The translations under genes were made by a program, and so were the position numbers. Shown piece after piece: positions 43,010 through 55,982 of a DNA stretch of 64,000 nucleotides. This DNA comes from Phanerochaete sordida. Lineage: Eukaryota > Basidiomycota > Agaricomycetes > Polyporales > Phanerochaetaceae. The DNA is taken from positions 186,001 to 250,000 of the forward strand of contig BPQB01000040.1 of NCBI GenBank assembly GCA_019973155.2, written 5' to 3'. A model generated the notes under the pieces. The model was not told where the DNA came from. It made no database searches and saw nothing but the letters and a program-made list of their open reading frames with translations. Position 1 is the first letter of the stretch. Each line of letters opens with the position of its first letter.

Positions 43010-46000
43010 GTATCTGCCAAAGTACCGCCAGGTGCTCGAACACGGAAATTGGAATACGGTCAAGAATGGCCATTCCAATTATTGGCACAGGCTGGCCGTG
43101 CTTCTGGCCCTCGAGGGTAACTCACTAGCCTCTTCGATGGCTTCCTCAACATTATCCATCTGGTTCTCGACCTGCTGGGTTTTCCAAAGTCGATCTTCTA
43201 TCATCCACTGGTTCAATAAGGTCTGCCGTACAGAGACTATGCCGGTTGCCACCCGCAGTCTCTCCACGATTCTACCCGCTCCCACCACGGTTACAGCCCC
43301 ACTGGCAGGAAACTGCCGTCGTACCCGAATCCGAGCAATAAGTATGCCGCCAAGGTCCCGCCCACTATACTTAACATTATACCTATCATGCCTCGCTCTG
43401 GTCGCACATGCTCAGCTCAGCGATTCGCTGTGAACGTCCTGGGTTCCCTTGGCCGTGCGTAGCCCATATATGAGTGGGTGGATGGATACGACGAACGTAC
43501 CATTCAGCCCCACTGTCGAGCGTGCACCAGAACTCTGGCCCGTGTTTTGGACCAATGTGAGGCTGCGGAAATTATTACACGCCTGCAAGATAAACTACTA
43601 ATCCGTCTACGCTACAGTCGGTTCTCGGATGGGCCGGTCACATCCGCATCGATGACAATGTAACGTACATATGGCTAGGAGATGCAACCAGGCCCACCGA
43701 TCTCAACTTTTCTGTCCTAACCAACATTCAAATCACGGCCACACGGACCGTGCTGAGCATCACCTCAGGTCCAATAGATCTCAACATAACGTTTTTGTCC
43801 CCCATCGAGGCAGGTGAGTAGGCAGCAATTCGAATACACGCTTACCTTTCTACAGCCGGCCGACCCCGTGAAGCAATCGTTTCCGTTCACATACATTGCT
43901 CTGACTGCGGCCTCCAATGATGGGCGGCCTCACAATGTACAAGTCTACTCTGATATCAGTGGGCGTACGTACCGCCTTTCAAAATTGGGTTTCTCATACA
44001 CACGTATTGCTTGCAGAGTGGGTCTCTGGGGACTGGAATGACGTTACGAAATGGAATTTAACATCAACAGATACTATTTTGTACCATGCTGTCACGCTTG
44101 AAACCCCCCTCGCGTTCTCGGAGAAGAATAATCAAGCCGAAGACACCATAACATATTACGCGTCGTTGCTGGTACGTGTTTGCTCGCAAGCTGATGCATA
44201 AATATCCTCAGCATCGCTGCCGCAGACCCAGCAAATGACGTACATGGCGGACACAGACGCGAACTGCCGTGGGCAGTTTAGCAGCCAAGGCCACTTGATG
44301 AATACAGTTAACGAGGGACCAGCACCCATCAAGACGTACGCACAATGACTGCTCGCGCCTAGTAAACATCGATCTAATGCTATACGCAGGGGTGCTGATA
44401 ACGTCTTTGCGATCTCGATGGACCTCCGCACAGTCACAGCAACAAGCGAGCCCGTTGTTTGGGCGGTAGGTATGGTCCGCGATCCTGCAGTCCAAGCTGT
44501 GACCGCGTCAGGCATGCAGGAGACACGCAGCCCATACTGGCGCATTGCTGGCACCACCCAGGACATGGTACGCTTCCGAATGCGCACTTCATTTCTTCTA
44601 TCGATGACAACTTCCTAGCTTACTGCCTTCCTGCAAGACTACTCCAACGCCGTCGAGCGCGCCGAGTCTCTGGACTTGGTGCTTGCAATAAATGCGTCCG
44701 CGGTCTCGCCGCACGCCGCGGACCTCGTCTCCCTCGCCGCGCGCCAGGCCTTCGCCGGCACAGAGCTCACTGTCGGCGACTCAGGCACTTCCTATAATAC
44801 GAGCGACGTGAAGATCTTCATGAAGGACCTCGGCGCATCACGGCGGGTCAATCCCGTGGAAGTCATGTACGCCGCGTTCTCTGCCTTCCTGAGCGTGAAC
44901 GCGACCTGGGGTGGGTGGCTGCTGAGGCCGGTGCTGGACTTCGCGGCTTCTCCTATGTGGCGGCAGGCGTACGCTCCGAGGGATATTGGTGCGTTGCGTC
45001 GCTCGCGGGAAATACCTTGCGGACTGACGGTACGTGAAGGTGACAGTTACCCCAATGCCACGGGGAGCCCAGTGACGGCCCATGTACAAGGCGTCGAACG
45101 TCAGTCTGCATCCGCCTCGTATCACATGGTTTAATTGAGCCATGCTCAGAATCGGGCAATATGCTTATCATGACCATCGCACACGCGCGTGCAACGGGCG
45201 ACGGCTCTCTGATCCGCGCATATGATGTGAGCTTTCACTGTCCTCATAATGCTCCGCTTTCTAATCGACACACAGTATACGCTCTTGAAACAATGGGCTG
45301 ACTATCTCGTGAATAATACGTCCTCAATGCCTCCTAACCAGTATGTCGTTTCCGAGCTTCGACATAGCCCATGCTGACACGGGAACAGGATTACAGCAGA
45401 CCTCGGCTCAAAAGAAAACTCGACGAACCTAGCCGTCAAGGGTATTATCGCCATCGCTGCGATGGCTCAGGCCTGCGCTGCAATGGACGAGCCAGCAGAT
45501 GCGCAGCGCTACTTGGTGTGTGGCCCAGTCCTGCTTCCGCCTCCATGAAGCAGTCGTTGCTGACGAAACACAGAGCGTGGCACAGGCGTATGCGAGCACT
45601 TGGAAGTCACTCGCGCTCGCGTCGGACGGGCACATCCTCGCGAGCTATGACGACAGCACGAATCCGTCGTGGGCGCTCGAGTACAACTTGTATGCGGACA
45701 AGTTGCTCGGCACAAATATCTTGGACGCAGCAGTATGCGGTCTTTACTCGAAGCTAGCGAGGCGTAGCGCACTGACAGCAGTATCTGCAGGTGTACAGCT
45801 CGGAGACGTCGTTTGTGCAGAGCCTTCTGAGCGCCAATCCGGGTAAGTGCCATTTGGCAGGCGTGCAGCCGCTGCCGACGTACTAATCTTTACTTCTAGA
45901 TGGTCTGCCTATCAGCAGCGATCAACTGGGCCCCAAGGCAAACGCTGATACAGGTGCGCCGATATGAAGCACCTCAGGCATTAATCCTGAATTCGGCGTA

Positions 46001-46920
46001 CAGCTTGGACGCTGTTCACCGCCATGACCATGACTGACAGCGGCGTGAGGGATAATCTCATTGACTACGTTTGGAATATCGCGTCGAGGAACATGTCTGG
46101 GACAATCTTTTCGACGCTCGTCGCCCTCGATGGGAAGGGTGGGGCGGAAGGTAATTCGGCTGCAAGGTACGAAAGCGGCATCGAGTAGCTGATACTGCGT
46201 GCTGAAGCCTCTGACAAGCCCCGGAGTAGGCGCAATGTTTGCACCTATCGCACTTAAGTAGGAAATATCTGCAACTCTGTTCTTCCTTCGCTAACGACGC
46301 GTCGCAGCCTTCCCAACTCCAGAATCACTGTCCCACAGCTCTCAAACAGCACATCCACCAACCCTTCCAACCCCACCAGCCCAGGCAGCCCAGACAACTC
46401 TGCCAGCTCGTCACATTCCAACGTCAGGCCGATCGTCGGTGGCGTCGTGGGCGGGATCGGCCTTCTGGTGCTGCTCGGCGTGGGCTTCTTCCTGTGGCGC
46501 CGGCGCCGCGCAGCGGAGGACGAGAAGCTCGACGCGGCCGCCACGCAGCCGCGGCCGTACAACTACGCACGCGAGACCTCGCAGGCGTGGGGATCACCCG
46601 CGGCGCTGAACCTGCCGATCGATACGTCAGCTGAGCCTACTGAGCCCACGGCTGCGTATCCGCGCATGATGGCGAAGGCCGCAGAGCCCCGCCAGCCGCA
46701 GGCGCTGGCCACTACAGGCTCGGTACATATGAGCAACAGCGGGCCATCGAGCAACAGCGAGCCGCCGACACTCGCCCCGCGGGGAGACATCGCGAACCAG
46801 GTTTCGCCGCAGGAGGTGCAAAGCCTGCGACAGGAGGTGCAGAACCTGAGGCTGGTGATGCAGTCGCTCCGCGAGGGAGCGATGGAGCCACCGCCGACGT
46901 ATCATGAGGAGGATCTTTGA
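43010..46920 (+). repeat. Right arm of the inverted gtaA duplication
   Basis: Counterpart of 32610-28795, including about 330 bp of 5' flank and the whole intron-containing gene. The arms are 10.4 kb apart with their 5' ends facing each other. Divergence is clearly visible in introns and in many codons. Confidence 0.8.
43344..46920 (+). pseudogene. gtaA: GtaA-type glutaminase, copy 2, with in-frame TGA at codon 30
   Basis: Parallel of copy 1. The ATG at 43344 gives a signal peptide (MPPRSRPLYLTLYLSCLALV) and then AQLSDSL, after which codon 30 is TGA (43431-43433) where copy 1 has TGG (Trp). The rest keeps the family blocks and splice sites: SPYMSGWMDTTNVPFSPTVE, SVLGWAGHIRIDDNVTYIWL, SVLTNIQITATRTVLSITSG, TYMADTDANCRGQFSSQGHL, KIFMKDLGASRRVNPVEVMY, TWKSLALASDGHILASYDD, the membrane helix GGIGLLVLLGVGFFLWRRRR, and a tail ending PPPTYHEEDL. 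No frameshift was found downstream, so the nonsense change looks recent or the copy is tolerated (readthrough, sequencing error, or an unusual splice). An intron from the GT at 43430 to the AG at 43460-43461 would be only about 33 nt, too short to be likely. Confidence 0.75.
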
Positions 46921-47162
46921 TAGCTTTCTTTGACCATTTGTCTTGTTCACTTCCATCCTCTTCGTATCATATCTTCGCTGGCCGGATAATTGTCACCTCG
47001 TTTGGGATTTTCTTCACATTGCATACTTGGACTTGAGATCTAGTTAGCATCGTGCCCGCATTTTTGCATATAGAAGTTGTCGATCCAGGGTGTATCATAG
47101 ATATATGATCCCTCCCTTGACGAATGCCTGGCAGTCCTAACCGGTTCCAGGTGTTCAGCGTT

Positions 47163-47264
47163 CAGGATCTACGTCAGGAGATAGCAAGCTTGCGGATGAT
47201 GATGCGGTCGATTTGTCGGGATAGCCTGCAACCTCTGCCTACGTATCAGTTAGAGGATGTCTGA
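47163..47264 (+). pseudogene. Third gtaA relic: C-terminal tail fragment only
   Basis: 34 codons read QDLRQEIASLRMMMRSICRD then SLQPLPTYQLEDV and a stop. They align without gaps to the end of copy 2 (QSLRQEVQNLRLVMQSLREG, AMEPPPTYHEEDL). The open frame, length and stop position match, while the rest of the gene is absent. It lies 240 bp downstream of copy 2, same strand. Confidence 0.75.
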
Positions 47265-47455
47265 AGGGAACCTTCCAGCTAGCCGTTGCGGTCAATATCG
47301 TTGCCATCGGGTGTTATATTGACTTGCTTGTCAGATTGCACGCTACGGACTTAGTCAACATGGTCATGACATAACAGCATCTAAATGGAGGGACAAGATG
47401 TTCACGGATCCGACGACAAGAGGCTATGGATAGCACGGACACGAAAACCTGAGGT

Positions 47456-50400
47456 CTACACTCCCCAATCCCAAGGACTACGTGCTGCGCCATGCGTGCG
47501 AGCGATCTCTTCATATTGCATGTCGCGAGTGTTGTTGGATATCAGACTATGACCTGTCCCGCCAATGGGTGCGCTGCACTCGGGACAGAACGCCTGTTGA
47601 TTAGCTCCACCGCACTGATCAGAGTCTTAACGTCAGAACAGTAATCGCAAAGGTAGAAACGCCGCTCACGTCGCCTATGACAAAGGTATGTCCGCGCGGG
47701 CATTTGTAAAAATGTCCGGTATGAGCTGTGGACGTGGTCAAAATCTACTCGCAACAGGAATGATGGTAGATTTACTTACAGAAATTCAACCCCTGGACGA
47801 TATCGTGCATCTCCTGCAACGACACTGGCTCGTAGAACGTTTGCATGCGCAAAGATCTCTCGAGCTTCTGCCATTCCTGGATGATGACGTTTGCAGGCTC
47901 GCTGAAAGTCGCGGTCAACCACTCGAGCTCTGGCTTCTGATCAACCCGCTGGATGCGCGAGTGAGCGAGCTTGACACCTTCGCTGGAACGCAGAGCTTCT
48001 TCATGCTTCTCTTTCGCGCGATCGGCCAACTGGTTGCGCTCGTCGCGAAGCTGCCCTCGAATACGGCTGCCCTCGACATTGAAGCGGAAGAACTCGAGGT
48101 CGATGCGCATGAGAAGCAATGATGTCTTGACGATCTGGCGATGACTTTCGGAATCCTGGGCGATCCCTAGCGCGATCCGACCATCTTGAAGACACGACCG
48201 GAAGGCGAAGGAAATGAACCGGTCCCAACGCTGCCTGTTGTCTGACGGATAGGAAGGACGCGAGGTGAGGGCAGTACACCAAGCCTGTGCGAGGTCGGCA
48301 ATTGCGAGACGGATGTGAATAGATGTCCAGAACGCTTCAACCAAGAATCTACGATCTGCGCGGGGCTGAGGTTGGCCAACGCCGAGTCGGGCCATCCGCA
48401 TCGCATGCTCATGAGGGTTCCTAGGGGCGCTCTCCGGGTGCTGCGCAGCGAGGTCCATCTCCCTCTGATATAGGTAGGAGAACGAGGCTTCCCAGGCATG
48501 AACGTGAGCTGAACGAATGCTCGCGACCGCAACCACGTCATGATAAGCGGTGAGGAGGGTTCGGACAGTCGCGCGCCAGGGAGCCACTTCTGGTACCGGG
48601 ACGCCATGCAGTTCGCCATTGCTCGGGTCGAGAGCTTTGCTAGGGAGTGGGGTGCTACGAAGTTGCTGGAGAAGTGCTCGCTGGTTTGTCTGATGGGCAG
48701 CTTTGTTCTTGGAAATCTTGACGATCGACAGCTTGTCGTTCGCAGCTTCTGCCTTGAGCGCGACCTTCAATGTTGCCGATTGAACACCTTCTAGCCTTCT
48801 GCCTATTGCGGCGAGCGATCGTGACATGCGGAACGCCACGTTATTCTCCAAAATGTCGAGATCGGCCCTCTTGAAAACTCGGCCATATCGGTTTGACCTA
48901 ATAGCGGTCCGGCACGTTGGGCAGGTGGGTGGCTTCCGGAAGTCGTTCGGCGGGGCTTCGAGACCTGTCCAGCGCCCTTCATCGTCTGCCTGGTAGTAGT
49001 CTCGCATCGAAGCATGCCCATCGAGGGTCTCCACTGTGAAGACGTGGCGGCAGTTTGGCAAAGTGATCAGAAGATCATCCAGGCCTTCCATATCCGGGTC
49101 GACGTCCGCTAGAGTTCTTGCGAGAATGAGGTCCACAACCGTGTCCTGTTGCTCGAGGCTGGCACAGAATGGGCAGACTTGAATGGTGCAATCCTCGCCG
49201 CATACTGAAGCAACTGGATCAGCTAGAGCCTAGGAGTCCCATGTGCGAAGAATAAACTGACCTGAGGGGCAGCGGTGCCCACATCTCAGAATCGACGTGC
49301 AACGCAGGTCGCAGGGAAGGCGAGCGCACACCTGTATGCACTCAATGAGAGGGCACTTCGACATAGGCACAAATTGAACTCACAGATCCGCATGGTGCAG
49401 GGCATTTTTGATGAGGGCATTGCCTAAGGAAATGACAGGTCAGCTCTCGCTAAGACAACTTGCTCTTCAGATGATTTGCTTCGCGTACCATAGACAGGGT
49501 TCTTGACAGGGAGCACATGGGGTGGAACACGGCTGTCGGCAATGGGCGTGTGCACAGGTTTGACGACAAGGAGCCTTGCACTCTGTAGTGCACTCGTGAT
49601 CTTCCGAACACGCCCTGTCACACTCATGCTCGCAATATAGGCGACGCTGGCATGGGTGAGCCCGATGAAGCCGCCGTGCTACCGCTTCTCCCATGCCTTC
49701 GGTCGTGGCGTTCAGACCTTGGCATTGATGACAGTACGCCTTGCAGTTCCTACCGCAACACGCCAGAATTCCTGCACAGGGTGCGTTGCACTCGTGCTGA
49801 GACGCGTCGTCCGAGCAACCCATGTCCGCCTCGTGTTCGCAGCTCGGAAGCTTCTTCTTGACGCGAACATCGCATCGCACTTGGGACAGATCGTCGAGGG
49901 CAAAACTATCAAGCCAGAAGGTAAATATAATATCACACAGCAAGCCGAAAGATGCTGTAATTGCTCACCAAGACACTTGCGCTTTGAAATGGCCACAGGG
50001 AAGCTCGACATGAGGCACGATGGTCAAGCATTGCCCACATGGCTCTGCGCAAGGTCTAGAGCATGGATGTCCACGGGGACAGAGCCGAGTGCAGCGTTGC
50101 TCGCACCTGACGCTTCGGTGATTCGGGTCGTCGGAGTGACACTATAGTCGCGGTCAGCGACGACATTAGTTATAGAGTTTCTAAGTCTTTAGTACCTTGT
50201 AAGGACAAAGGTGTCCACAACCCAGCCTGGAATCGCACTGCCTGAGGCATCCACCTGGTAAATTGTTAGTCAAAGAAGATTTGACTGGTCGCTTGTAGCG
50301 TGGAGACATACCATCTGGAGCAATTCGGGGTAGCTGTCCAGGTTTCGAAATTCTCTCCAGCTGATCTTGGTGACGTTGGCAGGCGATGGGAAGGTGGTCG

Positions 50401-53400
50401 CCAACGCAGTCGCCTTCGTCTAGGATGGAGAGGATCGATCGCCACATGGGGCTGCGGAGCCTGAGGTCGCGCGCATTGCCCAGGATATATAGGCCTTCCC
50501 TAGCTCTCGATAGAGCGACTAGGATAGATATGAGTGCGAGGATTAAATCGAGAATATTTCAAACTCGCCGTTGGTACGATTCTCGGACTACCAAAGAAGA
50601 ATGTCTCAGAAGCTGTACAGGTTGAGTAGACACCGGCTTACTTTGAGGAAGCCTACGTTCACTCGCCCTTTCGACGAGTGCCCGTAGACCGTCTCGTCAT
50701 CCTCGGCTCCCCCAGAGTTGCGCACAAGAGACAAAATGACAATCTAAGCATGCTACTTATCAACCTGCGCCTGCCAATGCATCAAAGCCAACCCTACCTT
50801 GGCCTCTTCTCCTTGATAATTATCGATAGTTCGCAGGCGAACCTGTATAAGAAATATGAAGCTGCTGCAACATGCCATATTTCAACAGTACGCACTCGAC
50901 GTGTCACTTTGACGTGCTCGACAGTGGTGATATCTGCTCCGACGTCCTCTTGATCAGCTTCGCGATCTGCTAGGTCCCGTTGGTCCCGCTCGTCGATGAC
51001 AACGGCGACCTTTTGCGCCAGAGCGTCACGCATGCGAGCCAACTGCCCTAGGTAAGCGCAGAGAACAACGATATCGCCTTCGGCTGAGTAGGGGCCTTGT
51101 CTGGCATAGTTCAAATCAGCGTCACGAGCTATAGCATAGCTGATTGGATGGCATACCGAAGCAGGTACATGACAAGATCTACAGTCATATCGACCTAGAA
51201 TAGAGCATGGTGAAGACGAAGTCCTGATGGTTGAAGTAAAACCTACCTCAAACTGGTTGTACTTCGAGATCGAATCATCTTCGCCCCCGTTCTCCTTGTG
51301 ACGGTGGTCGAAGAAGAAGGCGTTCTTGTGCATACCACGTACCGCAGGGTATGTTGTCACGGATGCATGGTCTTCGAGCTTTGGATACAGCGTACGGCTA
51401 CCAATGGAGATCAACATTCAGCTCGCTCTAGATGAGGCGATTTTGCCGTACCGTATAAGGTCCGATATTTGGGGACGCATACGTCGCTGTACGTTGATCT
51501 GGGACATGGGGAATCCCGAGGATGATAGACGCTCCATGAGGGACATGTCAAACTTGTGCAGCTTTCCACCGCTCTTGTGCTCGGTGGAAAGCGCTGCGCA
51601 ATGGATGAGCACCTATATACCACCACGAAATAGAACGACATTTACCGAAGTTGTTGATGGTTGGACGCAGTTGCTGTGGGTCTCCGATGAGGATGACATG
51701 CTGGATAGACGGTACGAGAGCACCCAGGATGTGGGCTTCGAGGACTTGGCCCGCTTCTTCGACAAGCATAATTCGGGGCCCAATAGTCTTTCTCGCGAGT
51801 CAGATTCTGGACCGAAGTACACAAAGTTCTGACTCATACCTCAAGCATTGCAGTGAGATTTGCCGCGCCTAGAAGGATGAGCCGGACAAACATGAGCGTT
51901 CTGGTACCGATAAAGCGAGCACTTCTCACCCGTAGTTGTGCAACCAATGATGTCCACGTTCCGAAGCAGCTCACACCGTGCCTGCGATCCACTCTCAGTA
52001 TTGTCTCGCAGGTACAGGAGGAAACGAACGACGTACGGCAGCCCTGCCTTCGTTGTATTGCTGAATAGCGTCGGCATGTTTGCGCCGTAGACGTTCGAAT
52101 TCTTCCGTCCGAGTAATTTGCGAGAGAGCAGAGACTGTTGCGACCCAGTGCTCGTGGAGCCTGCCGCGTTCCACACGAGAGAGCGACCAGACTCCGTCGT
52201 GCTCGAGGAGTACGTTCAGTTCGCGATCAGAAGAGGGGACAGGAGGGAGGTTGGCGTAACCACAGAAGGCAAAGAACTGGCTCAGGTCGCGGAAGTCGGA
52301 GGGCTGAATGCCTTCAGGAAGAGAGGAGGTGTCTGTGACCGTTCGCTCTTGAGGCCGCGCAGGAGTTGGGTTGGCCGCTTGTGGCTGACTCGACGCGACA
52401 GGCGCATCAGCATACACTTCATTGTCCGCGATACCTACGTCCTCGGCCTCCACGGTCATATACATCCATGCTTCTTCCGGCGGTACCTGCTCGGCATCGT
52501 CGAAATCGAGTTCGCTCTCAGCGACGTCGGAAGTATCGATCGCGGACGCGGTCTCGGACGACACCTCTGAACCATCACTCTCGGAGCGCAGGACATCGTA
52601 GGGGTTCGTATCTGGGGACGGATCTGCACTCGGATCAGCTGCAGGCGCAGAGTTCGCTGCACGTGGATTGCGCTCCTGCAAATGCGCGGCCTCCAGGAAG
52701 TCCAAGTCGTCCGAGCGCAGCCAATATCCGTAAAGTGTCGCGTCCGAGAGAAGCGGATCGGTCCCTGCCCTGGACACCCGCGTCCATGCAGCTTCGCCCT
52801 GGTTGGCAGTGAACAGAAGGTGGACCCAAGGCGGTGGCTGTGCGAAATCTTCGAAGAAGACGGGCGTGGCATACTTGAGGTGGTCCATGATGTCTTCGCT
52901 GCCGATACTCGTCTTGAGACATTCCTTCATCAATTCGCGAATCTCCTGTTCAACCGTTTTGACGTCTCTATAGTTCTCCGAAAACGCGCGATCAAGCCGA
53001 GATCGGCCAGCGACAGCCTCCATAGCTTCGATGGAGAACTGCGAGATACGCTCGTCAGACGAACGCGACCCGAGGCGTACGACCTTCTTTGTGATGCCGG
53101 CGTCGAGGACGGAGCAGAGCATGTGATCGAGGGCATGGTTCGTGAACGCAATCATGAGGATAGGCCCGACCTTGTTTGAGAGCAAGACGTCGATTGCCTT
53201 GACGCCTGTGTAACTCTGCATAGATGAATGAATAAATTGTGATAGAAATTGGAGAGTCAGGCTTACCTTGCCGGTGCCAGGAGGTCTGGGTAGACGCAGG
53301 TAACACTTGTCAGAATCGCCAAAATCACGCATGAAGAGGGAACTGACCCTTGTATCAGAGAAACCTCTCGAGTCAGAGCATCAATGATAGCGTCTGCTTG

Positions 53401-55982
53401 GCTAGGATCCAGAGAGCTTCTCGATCGAAGCTCGGTCCTCGCAAGCTCCACAGAGTCAGAGTCTGTCGCCGTCAGCCGCAGGGTCTCAACACCAGATTCA
53501 GATGGAAAGAGCGACGCGAGCTCGAACGAGAAGCCTTCGTTCCGGGCATACACAGGTGGGTCAATCTTGATCTTGGCGAGCTCGCCTGGAGGATGGAGCA
53601 CGAGGTACTTGCTGAACGGTAGCCTGGTCGGCTCGACGCAGAGCGCTTCGAGGAAGGGTCGGACGGACGCGAACATGACAGTCGCCTCGATGAGTAGCTT
53701 GAGGTCGTCGCCGCGGTCCTCAGGGGTGCGCCGGAGCTCCTGCAGGATGCGCAGTTGGATATCGGCATCAAAGAGCGAGACGCGGACCGCGAGGCGCGAG
53801 GCGCTCTGCTTGGCAGACGTGACGTGGTCGTGCACAGAGCTAGAAATGGTGCCGAGGTGCACGTCGAGGCCAGTAGGCCGCTGCCAGACGAGCGCGACGA
53901 GCCCGCCGGAGATGAGCCGCTTGCCGCTCATGCCTTCCCAAAAGGATGCTCTGCGATTGGCGTCGGGGGCTCGCGCCCGGCCGGGTGGGGTGTCGACGAC
54001 GAGGCCAACGGAGAGACCTCGTCTGTCGGGCGTAATTTCCGTGAACTCGGCATTCGTGTAGACATTGAACATGACGGTATCCTCATTGTCGGTGTGACCA
54101 TGGTACTTCCCGCCGCCTCGCTGAAGGACAGTATCGAGCTGCGTGTTCCTGTCAGACGAGTTAAGATCGCTCATGACGAGCTGCACTGATGTGCGAAGTG
54201 AAGCACTGGACAAAGCATTGAGTATATGCGCCATCGAGAGTGAGCTAAGAGGGCGCACGTGAGTTCCTCCCTGAGGAGGCGAAACTGGATATCAAGAAGT
54301 CTCTCTGGACTGTCAAGGGCCGCGGGATGGGGGGCATCGTACAGCGTCGAAGGCAAGAATGCAGGAATACGACAAACAAGTTCTTCATGGGTAGGGGCGA
54401 TGCGGATGTCCTCGATGTCGACATGGTCATTGTCGTGCCGAGGGCCTTCTGGTCGTAATTCGCCTGGGCCGACGTAGCTGTTGTGCAGAGCAGCGATGAC
54501 TCCTTCGTCGGAGTCGACGCTCGCCAAGGGAGAATGCAGTGCCTGCTTGGAGCGCTCGGTCTTCGCGTGCTCGCGATTCACAATGGATACTAGCTGCTCT
54601 ACCTTTACCTTCAGATGTTGAACGATTTGCTCTCGCGTCTGTAGAGGAGCGGAAGTGAGAGGGTCGTTGAAGGAAGGTTGAGCTGCGGTGATCTCTATCG
54701 CCCAAAGCTCGATCCAGCTGTTGAGACTGAGGACCAGCGGTCGAAGTTTGGGGTGTTTTGCTGTAGCGTTCTTGATCCTCGTAAGGCACCTGGACGTCTG
54801 AATGAGTAAAGGCTAGTAGTTTGGGGAAGAGAGCGTACTGAAGCAGGACGACAGCGAGCGCACCGAAGACTTGTGCCCCTCCGACGTTCTTCGAGACCTT
54901 GGAGAATGTCATGCTCGGCTCCTTGAATGACTTGGTGCCGGTCATGATAGTCTCCATACAGGTCTGAAGACGCTCCGAGAAGGCATCGAAGTGCTCCATG
55001 AAAACCATATACAGAGCGCTGCAGGGGATTAGATGGTGAGGAAGGTTGATATGTACTACACATACTTGATCAGGTGAGATAAGACGCTCTTCACAACGAA
55101 ATCAGACGAAAGATACTGCAACATGGCATTCAGACGGGTGTCAAGCCTCGAGAAGATTATCACACACCTGAAGAAGGACGATGTAGCCGCGATGGAAAGA
55201 CAAGATATTTCTGTTGTTATTGACGTTGACCGCGACGGATTCACAGCTTAAGATATCATTGAAGCGCTGCAAGCCGTTACCCTGAATGTACAAAGTGAAA
55301 GGTTAGAGCATCGCTTATGACAGTGTCCAGGAGAAATACCTTTGCAACGGCTGAGAGTAGAAGCTTGATGATTGAAACACGAGATTAGACATGGCCGAAA
55401 GCACGAACATGCAAAGCTTACCTGACCGTCCTCGGTGGTCTGGCATGGCTCGCAGTCAGGAGTGTAGAAGCAATCAAGGGTATGTTCACTTACCCACGAA
55501 ACGTTGTTGGATGTAGCATCGGACAGGAGGGCAAGGAAACTATGCATATCAAGCGCACCGCGGAAGTGATAGTCGTCCCGCAGGTACATCTTCAAGTAGT
55601 TGTGAACCTCCGATGGCGTTTTAGGCTTGGAGCTTCCAGCAAAAAGCGAGTCGCTCCCCGTCTCGAGTAACCTGGAGATACCTGCGGGTGTCAAGAAAGG
55701 CAGCAGGGCATCTGCGTTGTTCGAGGCCGCTGCTACTCCAGGGGGAGACAAGCTGGATTCTACAGGCTGCTCGTGCTTGTAACGGCACTGGAAACCGCGT
55801 TTGCAGTCGCCCGTTCGCCAGTAGAAGATGCATTTTCCCGGAGGCACCGGTGGGGCGGTAGTTGTCGAGGAGCCCTCGGAAGTGGCAACATTGGGTGGTC
55901 GGTCGATGTGAGAGAATTTACAGTTGGCTCCATTGCGGCAGCCACCAGGTTTGAGGTGAAAGTGACAAGGTACCTTGGACAT
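47456..55982 (-). CDS. ZNFX1-like SF1 helicase with CCCH, NFX1-type and RZ-type zinc fingers
   Basis: Very large (over 2000 residues) multi-exon gene. The ATG at 55982 starts [20 protein letters not shown], the first of two CCCH fingers; the second is [21 protein letters not shown] long alpha-helical region follows, then a UPF1/ZNFX1-type SF1 helicase: Walker A PPGTGK (exon near 53280), split from [20 protein letters not shown] and [20 protein letters not shown]; an acidic insert at about 52620-52400; motif [22 protein letters not shown]; motif [36 protein letters not shown]; and C-terminal motifs near 50930-50500 ([20 protein letters not shown]). Cys-rich NFX1-type fingers lie at about 50260-49150 ([48 protein letters not shown]). 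After a helical region (49136-47772) comes an RZ finger: [12 protein letters not shown], spliced to [19 protein letters not shown]; stop at 47458-47456. The family acts in RNA silencing and antiviral RNA sensing. Confidence 0.87.
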
